Below, one piece after another: positions 8,843 to 19,425 of a DNA stretch of 64,000 bases (position 1 is its first letter; the number at the start of each line of letters is the position of its first letter). A model generated the notes under the pieces. The model did not search any database and had not been told where the DNA came from. It was given only the letters and a program-made list of their open reading frames with translations. The position numbers and the translations under genes are program-made. The stretch comes from Tritrichomonas musculus (Eukaryota; Parabasalia; Tritrichomonadida; Tritrichomonadidae), in NCBI GenBank assembly GCA_039105265.1, contig JAPFFF010000011.1, positions 620,001 through 684,000 of the forward strand. The letters run 5' to 3'.

Positions 8843-10754
8843 CAATTACTTCAATATTGTTGTCAACGATGATTTGAATTATAGTTCTGATGGTTTTCCT
8901 TCATCACCCATCAAACCACCGAGAAAGAGTCAAACAGCACAAGCCAACAAAGGACGAAGAAAGAGAACAAGCATTCATGAACCAACACTTGATACTAATA
9001 AACGAAGAACACCAAGAAGAAAACGTATAACTCCGAGTGATGATGAAAATGACTCGACAATACAATTGCCTAAAGACAGTGAAGATTCATTACTTAATAT
9101 AACATTAAGCGAATCAGATTCTGAGTCATTAATATTGAAAAACGATGATTTATCTGATTTTTTTATTGAACCATCAAAGGAACACAATAAAAATAATTTT
9201 TCAACTAATAAAATGGCAGACGACAACAACAATAATAACGGACCTCTTCAATCATTATATGATGATGAATTAGATGATTGGCACGATGATAATGAAGCAG
9301 CAACCGAAGCATACAGATATACAAGAACACCTGCAAAACAACCATACAGATATGTTGATAATGAAGAAGAATCACAAGAAATTAAATCACTTTTTGCAAG
9401 GAAATACAAAGGATATGCAGAAGAAAACAAAACGGATGATGAACAACTTGATGAATTAATAAGAACTGCAAAGCGACCTACAAAGAATACTCGCGGACGT
9501 TGTGATAATAAAGATATGTCGCATGTTAACTCAACATTAAAGGATTCATTTGACAAGCTTGAAATATCTCGTGTTGGTGGTAATATATCCTATTACAGAG
9601 ATAAATTTATTGATATGATTATTAACGGAAACTTCAGAATCAAATACATTCCGAATGCAGCTTGTCGTGATACAGCTATTGAATACTGTAAGAATTCAGT
9701 TGATAAAGACGGTAAACCAAGATATCGTTTATTACCAGAAAATGTCAAAGACCCGTTAGGAAACTCAATAACAGACTTGAACGGTGATAAAGTTGATGAT
9801 GTTATTTTAATTGATAGGAACGGTAATCCTTCAATCATTAACGGATACAAGCTTGTATTTGCTTCTCCTTACAAGAAAGTTTGGAAATCTGTTATTAAAA
9901 CAAAACAGGCAAGAAAAGAAATGCCGTTCAATAAATGGATTCAATCATTATTTGATAAAGATATCAAGAAAATTGATTGGGATGCTGGTCAATACAAATT
10001 TACAAAGAGAAAAGAAATGCAAGAGTTAGAAAATTATTACGGTCCTATGGGTCTGGGAAAAGCAAGAGTCAGCAAACGTATTACACCAAGTTCTTATTGG
10101 TCATCAATCTTTTCTAAAGTCTGGAAAGTGTATTGGAATGACGAACAATTCTTTGTATTATCTCCTTTGAAGAAACTCATCAATTACCTTGCTGTATCAA
10201 ATATGTTATTTGCTTATCTCTTTGATGCTCCTTTCAAAGAAATCATTCAAGACAATAAGTTCAATGGAAAGATATTAACATATGAACAATGGACATATTG
10301 GAAACAACAGAACAACAAAGAATATGTTTCAGTATTAGGAAAGAATGTTCAATCATATGTTGAGAAGATTATTGATAAAGCTATTGATATCACATCAGGA
10401 GAATTAAAGGCTGAACCAAGTCGATGGGGTAAACAATTTACTGAATTAATGCATTACATTGATTATGTTGTCTTTGGTGTTGGTTTCAATGTTGATATAA
10501 GTAATAAAGAAGGATATAACAGGTTGAAACGAAATGCCGAAGGAATTAAAGAAGCAACACCAGAAGATATTAAGAACGTTAAAGATAATTTCATTAAACG
10601 AATCACCGCAGCAATAGAAAGAGATATATATCCAAATTGTGGATACACAGCATTCAAAGCACAACTCAAAGAAAGTAAATTGCAGAACAAAAATAAATAT
10701 GATGATTTTGCTGTTAATCTTAAACCACTACATCAAAAAATGGATAATGAATAA
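8843..10754 (+). pseudogene. DxNGD-loop protein of element Y, interrupted by Z
   Basis: The open frame runs into the Z terminus at its 5' side. The visible part has a basic Pro/Arg/Lys-rich region (PRRKRITPSDDEND), an acidic Ser/Asp region, a poly-Asn stretch and short repeats of the form YRYTRTPAKQ / YRYVD. The conserved core follows: FIDMIINGNFRIKYIPNAACRDTA, DLNGDKVDDVILIDRNG, IINGYKLV and SPYKKVWK, then a helical C-terminal domain. The core is strongly similar to the A, B and C copies. The loop pattern suggests possible calcium binding. It meets the opposing 86-residue gene with no gap. Confidence 0.7.
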
Positions 10755-11015
10755 TTAATTTAAATCAAAACCTCCATTATTGTTATTATTATTTTTGCCA
10801 TTTGGGTCTGAAACGATTCTAAAACTATAACGTTTTGTTGATTGTGGTTGCTGATTATATTCTTCTTCACTTGACAAGTCTTCTAAAGTAGTATCATTAT
10901 TTATGTTTTGTTGTCGTTCATAATAATTTGATGTCTTATTAGGATTTGGTGTTTCAAAATAAAAGCTTTGTGATTGATTTTGGTTTTCTTCGTGCCAATC
11001 GTCTTCAATTTCCAT
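10755..11015 (-). CDS. Small acidic Asn/Gln-rich protein of element Y
   Basis: The 86-residue product is rich in Asn, Gln, Glu and Ser and ends in a run of Asn followed by GGFDLN. No domain, signal or membrane span is visible. It is co-directional with and downstream of the 298-residue gene and tail to tail with the DxNGD gene. Low-complexity composition makes homology hard to judge. It could be a diverged tail of the low-complexity protein family seen in A, B and C. Confidence 0.4.
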   Translation of the reverse strand: MEIEDDWHEENQNQSQSFYFETPNPNKTSNYYERQQNINNDTTLEDLSSEEEYNQQPQSTKRYSFRIVSDPNGKNNNNNNGGFDLN

Positions 11016-11042
11016 AGGTTCATAATTCGGTAAAGAATTATT

Positions 11043-11939
11043 TTATTGAACTATTTTTTGATATGTTTCCGAGCTATTAGGAATAGTTCGTTTTGCTGAT
11101 GCTGAAAAGTGAACTTTGTTATCTTTTGGCAATTGCTTATATGTTGGTTCTGATTGTTGCATTTGCAGCTGCTTGGAAATCTTTTCTAACATTTTTATTA
11201 GTTTTGCATCAAATCTCTTTGGAGTCGATAATGATTCTTTTGTATTAGAACCTGAATCCTGTGTTATTTTTCTCGGTTTGAATACAGGATATTCATCGGC
11301 TATTGTATCATTTCGAAAACTAAAAGCCGATTTTTCAATTGATTTTGTACCTGTATTATGATTTAAATCTGCTGTTATCGATTTTGCAATCTCCTCGTTG
11401 TCAGATTCAGGAGTTGTATTAACATAACAATCAATTATCGGAATTTTTTCAGGGTTATCGTAAATATAAAAAGATAAATATGTTTGTGCTGCATTAGGGT
11501 CATAGTTTATATCAGCTGCAGTTATAATATTATCAAATACCTTTATGAATGATTCAGAAGTGAAAGCAAAGTAAGTTTTATGAAAATAAGATTCACCGTT
11601 ATAATTTTTATAATATTTTGTTAATGCTTTTGGTGTATTATCAACTATTAATATGAATATAGGTTCCTGATATCCTGTAAGAATCTTTTTTGTAAACAAG
11701 TATGAAAGTTTTTCAGGTGTATCACCATCAAGATATATTATCCATGTAGGTCTACTTGTTAAAATATCACCTTTAGTTGTACTTTTAGCTTGCTTTGGAA
11801 ATATGAAAATTGAAGGGAAAAAATATCTATTTTTTTCTACTGTAATCAATGCAAATGTAATCGGTGCAACATCATCAATTTTATAACGGCTCATATCAGC
11901 CAATTGATTCGGATTTAAATAAATTACCTTAGAATCCAT
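11043..11939 (-). CDS. Low-complexity 'GQY' family protein (Y copy)
   Basis: This 298-residue protein has an N-terminal globular part (KVIYLNPNQLADMSRYKID, RYFFPSIFIFPK, PTWIIYLDGD) that corresponds to the N-termini at 17473 (KIYLYPGQYKSIENKYI, ...FVKDIGLPK) and 26182 (DVYNMKPGQYRELPYSKYL). A Ser/Lys-rich linker and a short conserved end (NKVHFSASAKRTIPNSSE) follow. It is more compact than its relatives because it lacks their Pro-rich and palindrome-derived middle. It has no membrane span. The function is unknown; position beside the DxNGD and 110 genes is constant. Confidence 0.6.
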   Translation of the reverse strand: MDSKVIYLNPNQLADMSRYKIDDVAPITFALITVEKNRYFFPSIFIFPKQAKSTTKGDILTSRPTWIIYLDGDTPEKLSYLFTKKILTGYQEPIFILIVDNTPKALTKYYKNYNGESYFHKTYFAFTSESFIKVFDNIITAADINYDPNAAQTYLSFYIYDNPEKIPIIDCYVNTTPESDNEEIAKSITADLNHNTGTKSIEKSAFSFRNDTIADEYPVFKPRKITQDSGSNTKESLSTPKRFDAKLIKMLEKISKQLQMQQSEPTYKQLPKDNKVHFSASAKRTIPNSSETYQKIVQ

Positions 11940-11951
11940 TTTGAATAGTCA

Positions 11952-13215
11952 TTAATAAATCAAAAGACAACTGAATATAAATGATTCAGGTTCAATAACG
12001 TTTCCTTTCATATCTGTGATGGTGTTAACCGATGACTCGATTGGGGAGTAGTGAGTGATGGTTGTGTTGGATGTACCATACATTACACTCCTATATTTTG
12101 CTAAATATTCTCGGGACATGATGCGTCTCGAATACATTTGTCTTGCATCTAATAATTCCTGAGTAGTTGTCCAGGAATATCCACCTATTGGGAAGTTATA
12201 TGTAAGTGGACTTGATGATGTTATATCAACAGTGTCTTCATAATATAGTGGGAATTTGAAATTGTCGAAATACACAGTCCTTTGATGTAATACAAGAACA
12301 ATGTTGTGAGGATTTGCGGCTGTATCATAGAATAATACCCTTATTTCAAAACATAGTGCATATTCACCTACTATGTATTCCAGTTTAATCACCTTATCTA
12401 CAAGTTTTAGATAACGAATTGATATATCCGAGCCCCCCTCCGTAATTGGACTGCAATCAATGGCACATCTTCTTATTAGCTGCTCATCTGTAACAACATT
12501 CGACTGCAATGCATATTTGCCTTCAGCTACTTCCTTGGTCTCATACTTATCTAATTCATATGCGAGCTCATCTTCATCGACGAACTTCTCATCAGCCTGG
12601 GTACTAGTATAATATGATGTCAAGTCAATTGGTTCTGGGATATCACTCTTCAATGCTAATTCATCTTCTGTTTCTATTGTTGCTGATGTTAATGATATTG
12701 TAAAATTATAATAATGTCTATTACTATCATAGTGACCATATATAGCACTTGAATGCTCTTCCCAAACAAAATAACAATTTAATTCATCATGATGAAACAT
12801 TTGAAATTTATAATTAGGTTCATATTTATCAATGATTTTATAAGGTTCAAATATAAAATCAAACTTATTATTAGCCGAAACTATAGTATTACCATTATGA
12901 ACATCATATGTACCTATTAAATGAGCTCCTGTATGAAACGGCACATGAGCAGTATCATAATCATATAAATCTTTATCAAACACAAAACGTTTTACTGTTA
13001 TAGGTAGATCTTTTGTGATAATACTATTAGTACCATAATCATTATATTGTCTATAAGTCCTGGGTTTTAGCATATGGTTCCAACGCAGTACTCAGTGCCG
13101 ATTCATTAACCAAATCTGTCGGTATCTCGGGGATATCACTCTTCAATGCATAAGTCTTCGACACATATCTAGCCGAATAAGCGTTTTTGTCTGTTGGTTC
13201 GATAGTTTTGGTTAT
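11952..13215 (-). pseudogene. Fibre remnant of element A, chimeric at its C-terminus
   Basis: The body carries fibre repeats shared with B and C (DIPEPIDLTSYYTSTQADEKFVDEDELAYELDKYE, here cited only as the conserved DEKFVDEDELAYELDKYE motif) and the THYSPIESSVNTIT block. After this block it ends with a segment (GNVIEPESFIFSCLLIY) matching the C-terminus of the 110-residue family (GNEIKPDAFVLSCLLIY). It is therefore fibre joined to the tail of a different gene. It is broken relative to B and C, with about two breaks. It was probably created when A and Y fused. Confidence 0.6.
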
Positions 13216-16143
13216 TGAACATGATAATATTTCCGTATTGATAATGAAGTCAAGAGCGCCAGAGACCGTAATATCCTTAAGTTTTTATATAGTGAATGCG
13301 GAGCAACAGATGAAACCATCAATATTATGATAGGTGTCACCAACAATGATAGAGATTCGTATGGTGACAAGGCACATGGCGTGTTAAATACTTTTAGGTC
13401 TGTATGGCCTGCTGGAGTATGGCCAAAGGATGGAGCAGAACCCATTAGGGATGATCAAGTTGAACGTACTAAGAAAATTTTTATGGACTTACTCTCAGAT
13501 TTCCTCGAAGCAGTGGATGATCATTTGAAAGCCATCGAAGACCCACGCAAATATGTATATTATAGTCATAGAGTCCAGAACTCTAGATTCTGTAATACTC
13601 TTAAGTTTTTATATACTGTATGCAGTGTGTCAAAAGAAATCATCGATAATATGATACATGTCATCAATAATCCAGATCTGTACAATGATGAGTTACGACA
13701 GACGATCAATGAAATGGCATCTATTTGGCTTGGATTCTACAAGAATAATACGAGAAATACTTTGAAGCGAAGACTTATAGATAATGCCACGACTTACTTC
13801 ACAAATCCGAATCTATTTTTGAAAAAACCAGCGGAACCTCCAGAGGAACCCCCAGTAGCACCCCCAATGGCACCTCCAATGGCACCCTCACAGAAACCCC
13901 AAGTGGTAATCCCAGAGGAACCCCAATGGCACCCTCACAGAAACCATTACCGGATATCCCTGAATTGACACCCCCAGTAGCACCCTCACAGGAACCCCAA
14001 GTGGTAATCCCAGAGGAATCCCCAATGGCACCTCCAATGGCACAAACAATGGCACCTCCAGGAGATCCAAGCGAAGACTCAAGCGAAGAGGGAGAGGAAG
14101 AGGAGGCTTATAGTGAAGTCCCCTCCAAATATCGTGGGTTTCTTATGTACTTATATACTGTATGCAGAATATCAGATGAAATCATCAATAATATGATACA
14201 TATCATCAATAATCCAGAACTGTACGAGGATGAGATAGTAAATGCGATTGTTGAGATGTGGCAACATTGGGCACGCACCGACTTTCATTGTGTCGATCAG
14301 ATTGTAAATTTGAAGAAAAGGCTTACGGGATATGCCACTACTTACTTCAAATATCCTAAACAATATTTGAAACCCCCAGAAGAACTCCCAGTGGCACCCC
14401 CACAGATACCATTACCGGATATTCCTGGATTGGAACTCCCAGAGGACACCCGATTATGATACTGATCCCAATAGACAACCCGTTGATACAGAATTTGAGG
14501 AAGAAGAGGAGGAGCGGGAATTCCAAGCGACATCCCAATTGATATCAAATATATCCCCAGTAATCGAATTTCCTCGTGTAGATAGGATTGATCATGATAT
14601 GAACATACTGCGCACAAAAGGTATTCTCCCCAATCACATCATTAAGGTACTACCCAAATACTATCGCATTGCTGATTATCAATTTGATGTTGAATTGGGT
14701 GATGTACAACCAAACAAAAATTTTAAATATGCACGTACACCAGCTCGACAAAAATCTGGTAAGGCAAGAACCCATGAAAATTATAACGAGATCCCCATTG
14801 CAGAAAATTCAATCTTAAGGCCTGCAAAAATCACTGATTCTAACCACTTTGCTCCTTATGATCCCAAGGCTCATATTCAGAGTTCCGGTAGAGGACCTCG
14901 TGGTGATTTGAATTATGGTGTCATAACAGAACATATAAATGATAAGTATGGTTCAGTATCATTAACAGGTAATTCAGCTCAACGCAGACAGAATTTCCTT
15001 GATATCATCATTAATGGAAACTACAGAGTTAAGTATATTCCAAATGCTGCCATACGTGACACAGCAGCCGCATATTGTAGAAACCATTTGGATAAAGATG
15101 GAACCCCCAAATATAGATTATTAGGCGTAAACGCACGAGACCCATTAAATAATCCAATCACATACCTCAATGGAGACCAGGTTGATGATATTGTCCTAGT
15201 AGATAAACGAGGTGTTCCTGCAATTGTTAATGGTTATAAGATAGTTCTCGCATCACCATACAAGAAAGTGTGGAAAACAACCCATAAGGCAAAAAAGGCT
15301 AGACTTGCTGAACCATTTAATGAATGGCTTGCTAAACAATTTAATAAATCAATCAAAAATGTTAATTGGGAAGAAGGCAAATATGTACTTACAGAAACTG
15401 AAAATATGCAAAAACTAGTGTCCGCATATGGTAAAAAGGGATTACCAAAGCCACGTATCAGTAAGCGACTCACACCTAATGGATATTGGGCTTCTGCATT
15501 CTCACATGTATGGAAGTTATTTTGGAATAGTGAGGTTTATTCTAATCCCACTCTTCAGGATCTCAAGAAGGCTACCAATTATCTTACTGTTGCTAATGCC
15601 ACATTCATATACTATTTCGACCAACCAATGAAGTATGCTGTTGAAAACTCACAAGAATTTGGTGGAAAATTCCTTAAATATGCACGATGGGCTGCATGGT
15701 GTCGTGTATATAAGAATAAATATAATGAACATTTGGGTCCTGCTGTTGTAAAGTTTGTAAATTCAGTTATAGGCTCAGCTGTTAATCTAGAAACTGGAGA
15801 ATTGACTGAAACTGACGGTAGCAAATGGCATTCAAAACTCCAACAATTAATCAGTTTTATAGAAGCAATTATATTTGACTGGGGATTTGGTATGTCAATA
15901 TGAGAGGGACTGACTAGGAATATGAATCAACCAGCACCATTTGAAGATATTGCTAATGATATATATGCTAGTCAATTACAGGAAATCAAGAAGGATTGGT
16001 CCCAAATGGTTTCAGTCAATATTCAAAATATCATATATCAACCAAAGAGTGAATATCTGAAGTATAAGACGGACGCTGAAGAAGACAAAAATAGGCGCCG
16101 TAATGAAGCCGCAATTCTGGTTAAAGCAAAGGGTGCTTATTAA
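13216..16143 (+). pseudogene. Helical-repeat/DxNGD protein of element A
   Basis: This is the counterpart of the intact 1251-residue gene of B at 27695. It retains helical modules (EIIDNMIHVINNPDLYNDE, ending in AxTYFxxPxxFL), Pro-rich linkers (PPMAPPMAPSQKP), the DRIDHDMNILRTKGILP segment and the C-terminal core (IIINGNYRVKYIPNAA, YLNGDQVDDIVLVDK, PAIVNGYKIV). It is broken, with about three breaks. It lies tail to tail with the low-complexity gene, with 7 bp between. Confidence 0.7.
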
Positions 16144-16150
16144 TAAACAG

Positions 16151-17473
16151 TTACTCCTTATGATATTTTCTTTGATAAAACCTATTGTTAGCCATTATTT
16201 TTGCCATTTCATCCTGTTGCTGGTCAGTTGATTTAATGAATTCCATTGGCTCGTATATGAATGTAGGATCATCAATATTCCCATTGGTTTTTGGAGTACC
16301 ATCTATATAAAATGATTTGCCAAAACTTACCAGTCTATCGCGATTACCTTCTGTGGATTCACGTGATGGTGATTTAGGATGACTGCTTGTGGCTCGCTTA
16401 GCATGTTGCTTGAGAGCTGGCAATGATTTTGTATAAACATTGTACTCTTGTATGGCACCATTCTTCTTAACCATTCGAATTGGTACTGTTTGTGGTATAG
16501 TAGGTTCCGGAACTGGATTTCCAGGTACTGGCTCCCCAGGTTGAGTATATGAGTTTGGATCAAATATTTTTTCATTGAAATTCTGCTTATTATTACTTCG
16601 GGGTTGAGCTTCAGGTATTAGTGATTCTGTAAACTCAATACCATCACTACTCTCATCACTAATCTCATCATCACTAGAGATAGATACAATCGTATTGGTG
16701 GAGTCACGCTTAGGGGATGTATGACTGGAGGTATGACTGGAGGTATGACTGGATGGTGTTTTAGAACTGTCGCGCTTAGGGGATTTACGACCCAATGATG
16801 GTGTTGTGATTGTAGATACATCAAACCTAATCGGTGGTGATTTATATGTTGATGCATCAGCTCGCATTGGAGGTGGGGGTACAAATTGGGGAACATTTGG
16901 AGGAGGTGGTGGTATTGGACGTGGTGGTTGCATTGGGGGAGCTGCTGGTGGTAGGCTTGGTTGAGGTGCATAGTATTTATTGTATTTGTCATTTTGGCGT
17001 TTAGGGTCTGGAGTTGGAGGAAGATGTTTGATCACAATATCAGGAATATATTCCTTATGATAAAGTATTGGTATATTAAATCTTTCATTATCATAAACAC
17101 CTGGTCGTACGATAACATTTTTACGGACTATACAGTCGAATTCATCATATGGGGCGGCAACAAATACATTATTTGGCAGTTGCATAAATTTATTGTTTTC
17201 TCGAAGAAAATATTCAAACCGCACGCCTTTTGATGTTACAGCTTCATCCCAAATAATACTGGGTTCTCTCTCATAATTCCTTAGGAAGAATAGGAGGCCT
17301 TGTAATTGTGGTTCAAGTGAACCTCCACGCAAAGCGCTTACGATTTTGGGTAGACCTATATCTTTAACGAATATATACTTATTGTCATTTGTATGGCTAG
17401 CATATACCCCATTTATATATTTATTTTCAATACTTTTATATTGACCTGGATATAGGTATATTTTTCCATTCAT
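16151..17473 (-). CDS. Low-complexity 'GQY' family protein (A copy)
   Basis: The product has 440 residues. The N-terminal 165 are globular (KIYLYPGQYKSIENKYINGVYA, cited for GQY; FVKDIGLPKIVSALRGGS; PSIIWDEA). A long Pro-rich stretch (PPRPIPPPPPNVPQFVPPPP) and Ser/Thr-rich repeats (SSHTSSHTSSHTSPKRDS) follow, then a conserved C-terminal part (PIRMVKKNGAIQEYNVY, SFGKSFYIDGTPKTNG, DPTFIYEPME). The C copy is close in sequence; the B copy shares the ends but not the middle. Such proteins with a Pro/Ser-rich stalk could be virion-associated, which is a guess. It is open throughout, although A as a whole is broken. Confidence 0.65.
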   Translation of the reverse strand: MNGKIYLYPGQYKSIENKYINGVYASHTNDNKYIFVKDIGLPKIVSALRGGSLEPQLQGLLFFLRNYEREPSIIWDEAVTSKGVRFEYFLRENNKFMQLPNNVFVAAPYDEFDCIVRKNVIVRPGVYDNERFNIPILYHKEYIPDIVIKHLPPTPDPKRQNDKYNKYYAPQPSLPPAAPPMQPPRPIPPPPPNVPQFVPPPPMRADASTYKSPPIRFDVSTITTPSLGRKSPKRDSSKTPSSHTSSHTSSHTSPKRDSTNTIVSISSDDEISDESSDGIEFTESLIPEAQPRSNNKQNFNEKIFDPNSYTQPGEPVPGNPVPEPTIPQTVPIRMVKKNGAIQEYNVYTKSLPALKQHAKRATSSHPKSPSRESTEGNRDRLVSFGKSFYIDGTPKTNGNIDDPTFIYEPMEFIKSTDQQQDEMAKIMANNRFYQRKYHKE

Positions 17474-17497
17474 TTACCCAAAAATAAACTGCCGAAG

Positions 17498-17830
17498 TCA
17501 ATAGATTAGCAAGCACGATAGCACAAATGCATCGGGTTTTATCTCATTACCATACAGGTCTGTGAACCATATTTTGAAATCCCGCTTGGTCCTATTGAGC
17601 ATCTCATATTTGCGATACTTGGTTTGCCGTCTGTTGGCTAGCATTATGAAGTGGTCACAGTATGGGTCAAATTCAACAATATCCGAGTGTACCATCAAAT
17701 CACCGATGATGGTCTTATTCAGGATAGCTCCCACATATTGCACTACGATGTACTTCTTATTGCGACTATATATGAAGTCCTCAGGTTGCTTAAATTCAGT
17801 GGTTTGTGTATGAAAATAGCGCTTTGGCAT
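17498..17830 (-). CDS. Conserved 110-residue Maverick protein (A copy)
   Basis: It is nearly identical to the B (25811) and C (50882) copies: MPKRYFHTQTTEFK, NKKYIVVQYVGAILN, KRDFKIWFTDLYGNEIKPD and SCLLIY. It begins 3 bp after the integrase stop codon. It is a beta-rich, soluble-looking protein of unknown role. The strong conservation across three elements, while neighbouring proteins vary, suggests functional constraint. Confidence 0.8.
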   Translation of the reverse strand: MPKRYFHTQTTEFKQPEDFIYSRNKKYIVVQYVGAILNKTIIGDLMVHSDIVEFDPYCDHFIMLANRRQTKYRKYEMLNRTKRDFKIWFTDLYGNEIKPDAFVLSCLLIY

Positions 17831-17833
17831 TTA

Positions 17834-18598
17834 TTAGATAGCAAAGTACTGCTTATAGTCTTCACCTAGTGATCCATAATATAGTGCCACGAGTCGGGTG
17901 TACATGATGGGGACAGTTATGGTAGCTCGCTCATCATCAGTCATAGGCTTTCGACCAGTTTTATTTTTGGTACCATTAGTGCCATCCCTGGTATACGGTA
18001 CATATTGCTTATCATCATTCAACTGGAATCTACGATAAGGGTTCAGCAATTTGCATTCGACGTTCCCATTATGGTATCTTATGAATTCGGCAATCTCATT
18101 GAACACACGCCTATGCTTCTCATGCTTCTTCTCAGTTTTGGATGTATCGTAATGGACCAATATGATATTACCCTTGCGATAGCTCAGCAGACCATCCATT
18201 TGCATACTATTTTTGATTCGCCGTAGCTTCCGTTGGCAATCCCTAATGTATCTCCATTCCAAATCTGGGTTGTGCTGCATTTGATTGGGTGTGTAGTATA
18301 TCCACTTGGGCTCCCTTGCTAGATACTGGTCATATTGGATTCCATCATCTCGGTAATTGGGATTGGGCATTTGTAGAGACCGATGTGGTGTGTTGTTATA
18401 GTAGTGGACCATCTGTTGCATCAGGAATGGGTCTCCAATCCTACGATTATCTAAACCGAATGCATTACGGAGTGTCCTAATGGTTGCATCAACGATTTTG
18501 TGAGCGTTGCTATGTTTAGATTTATCGACAATCACTGCATTACCGTCAATCAACACATTTTTGGTACCTGCATATGCATTTTTGTCTGGACTTCCGTA
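17834..18598 (-). pseudogene. Integrase 3' part of element A, interrupted by element B
   Basis: The remaining C-terminal half of a retrovirus-type integrase matches the B and C copies: the KIVDATIRTLRNAFGLDNRR helix, FYNNTPHRSLQMPNPNYR-type segment and the SH3-like YRKGNIILVHYD module. The gene is cut where B begins at 18599. The 6 bp before the junction, TCCGTA, is the expected target duplication; its partner would lie beyond the far end of B, outside the window. Confidence 0.8.
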
Positions 18599-18948
18599 AG
18601 TAGTGATAGTGTATCAATAATCGGGGTCAGATAAATCCCACCCAAAAACGCCTTTAAATGGCCCATATTTGGGCCCCATAAATTCCAAAAATGGCCTATA
18701 TTTGGGTCAATATTCAAAATCCACATACTGCATACCTACCCCAAAACGCTTATAAAACGTCCATATTCGGGCCCATACAAATTCCAAAAATAGGCCACCT
18801 ATGGCCCACCTATGGCCAACTTATGACCAACATATGGACCACTTATGGGACTACCTATGACAGACAAAAATATTCCATATTTGGGGACTCAGATGATTTT
18901 GGGAAAACCTATTTTATATTTGAATATTGATTTTTTATCGCATTCCAA
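18599..18948 (+). repeat. Left terminal repeat region of element B
   Basis: About 280 bp are related to, but diverged from, the C inverted repeats: CAGATAAATCCCAC, a CGCTTATAAAACG-like motif, GGGCCCATA motifs and tandem CTATGG-CCACC units at about 18798-18865. The last 70 bp before the ATG at 18949 match the sequence inside the right repeat of C. There is no gene in this stretch. Confidence 0.75.
18931..18948 (+). promoter_or_regulatory. TTTTTTATC start-proximal motif
   Basis: TTTTTTATC begins exactly 18 bp before the ATG of the 158-residue gene. The same motif at the same distance precedes the 105-residue gene, the KilA-N gene and the C copy of this gene (TTTTTTATT). It is a candidate core promoter or initiator. 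Confidence 0.5.
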
Positions 18949-19425
18949 ATGGAAGCCACTCCAAGCTACTCCAAGGTCTACGAATACATCAACACACTAG
19001 TAGCCCTATTGCCAAAGCCTGATGAATTTGCACAATGCAATTTCGCGATATTATGTGACAAGTTCCCATTCAATTTGAAGAACTCATTGTACCTCGCGAA
19101 GGTCCTATATGTATCACTCCAGAATGATACTGAAACCATTAGATTCTACCCTAATAAGCTCAAGGAGAACCTCGAATTTGTCAAATTGACATCCAATAGT
19201 AGACGCAAATTGAGTGTCAACATGCAGGAGTTCTTCGTAAATGGGAATACCGAAAAGCTGGAATACAAGGAATGCCCGTATTACAACTACTCGATTGAGA
19301 GAACCAATATAAATACCAAGGATCTCATTGCCAAATTACGTGAAAAATACGATATTGCAGAACCTGATGTATTCATCGGCAAGCATCAGGATTTGGTATT
19401 GGATGATGACTCAGATTTTGCCTAA
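18949..19425 (+). CDS. Terminus-proximal 158-residue protein (B copy)
   Basis: It has no recognised domain and is predicted mostly helical. Conserved segments are SKVYEYINTLVALLPKPDEF, CNFAILCDKFPFNLKNSLYL and KDLIAKLREKYDIAEPDVF. The product has an acidic tail (DDDSDFA). The C copy at 57766 differs at only a few residues. It is the first gene inside the inverted repeat, with a shared promoter motif, and overlaps the end of the convergent ATPase gene by 4 bp. It is soluble-looking, and the function is unknown. Confidence 0.65.
   Translation: MEATPSYSKVYEYINTLVALLPKPDEFAQCNFAILCDKFPFNLKNSLYLAKVLYVSLQNDTETIRFYPNKLKENLEFVKLTSNSRRKLSVNMQEFFVNGNTEKLEYKECPYYNYSIERTNINTKDLIAKLREKYDIAEPDVFIGKHQDLVLDDDSDFA

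Larger units (their letters stand above)
8843..12014. mobile_element. Element Y: AT-rich Maverick remnant
   Basis: This segment holds an AT-rich set in the order DxNGD gene, small acidic gene, low-complexity protein gene and the last part of a 110-residue family gene. That is the same order and orientation as in A and C (DxNGD, low-complexity, 110). It is cut on the left by Z and joined on the right to A at about 12014 by what looks like illegitimate recombination. It is an old fragment; its internal genes are open. Confidence 0.55.
12015..18598. mobile_element. Element A: Maverick remnant of the B/C type
   Basis: This segment carries fibre (-), helical-repeat/DxNGD protein (+), low-complexity protein (-), 110-residue protein (-) and part of the integrase (-), in the same order and orientation as C at 42864-52444. 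It is interrupted by B at 18598 and recombined with Y on the left. About three of its genes are broken. It is older than B, which sits inside its integrase gene. Confidence 0.7.
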
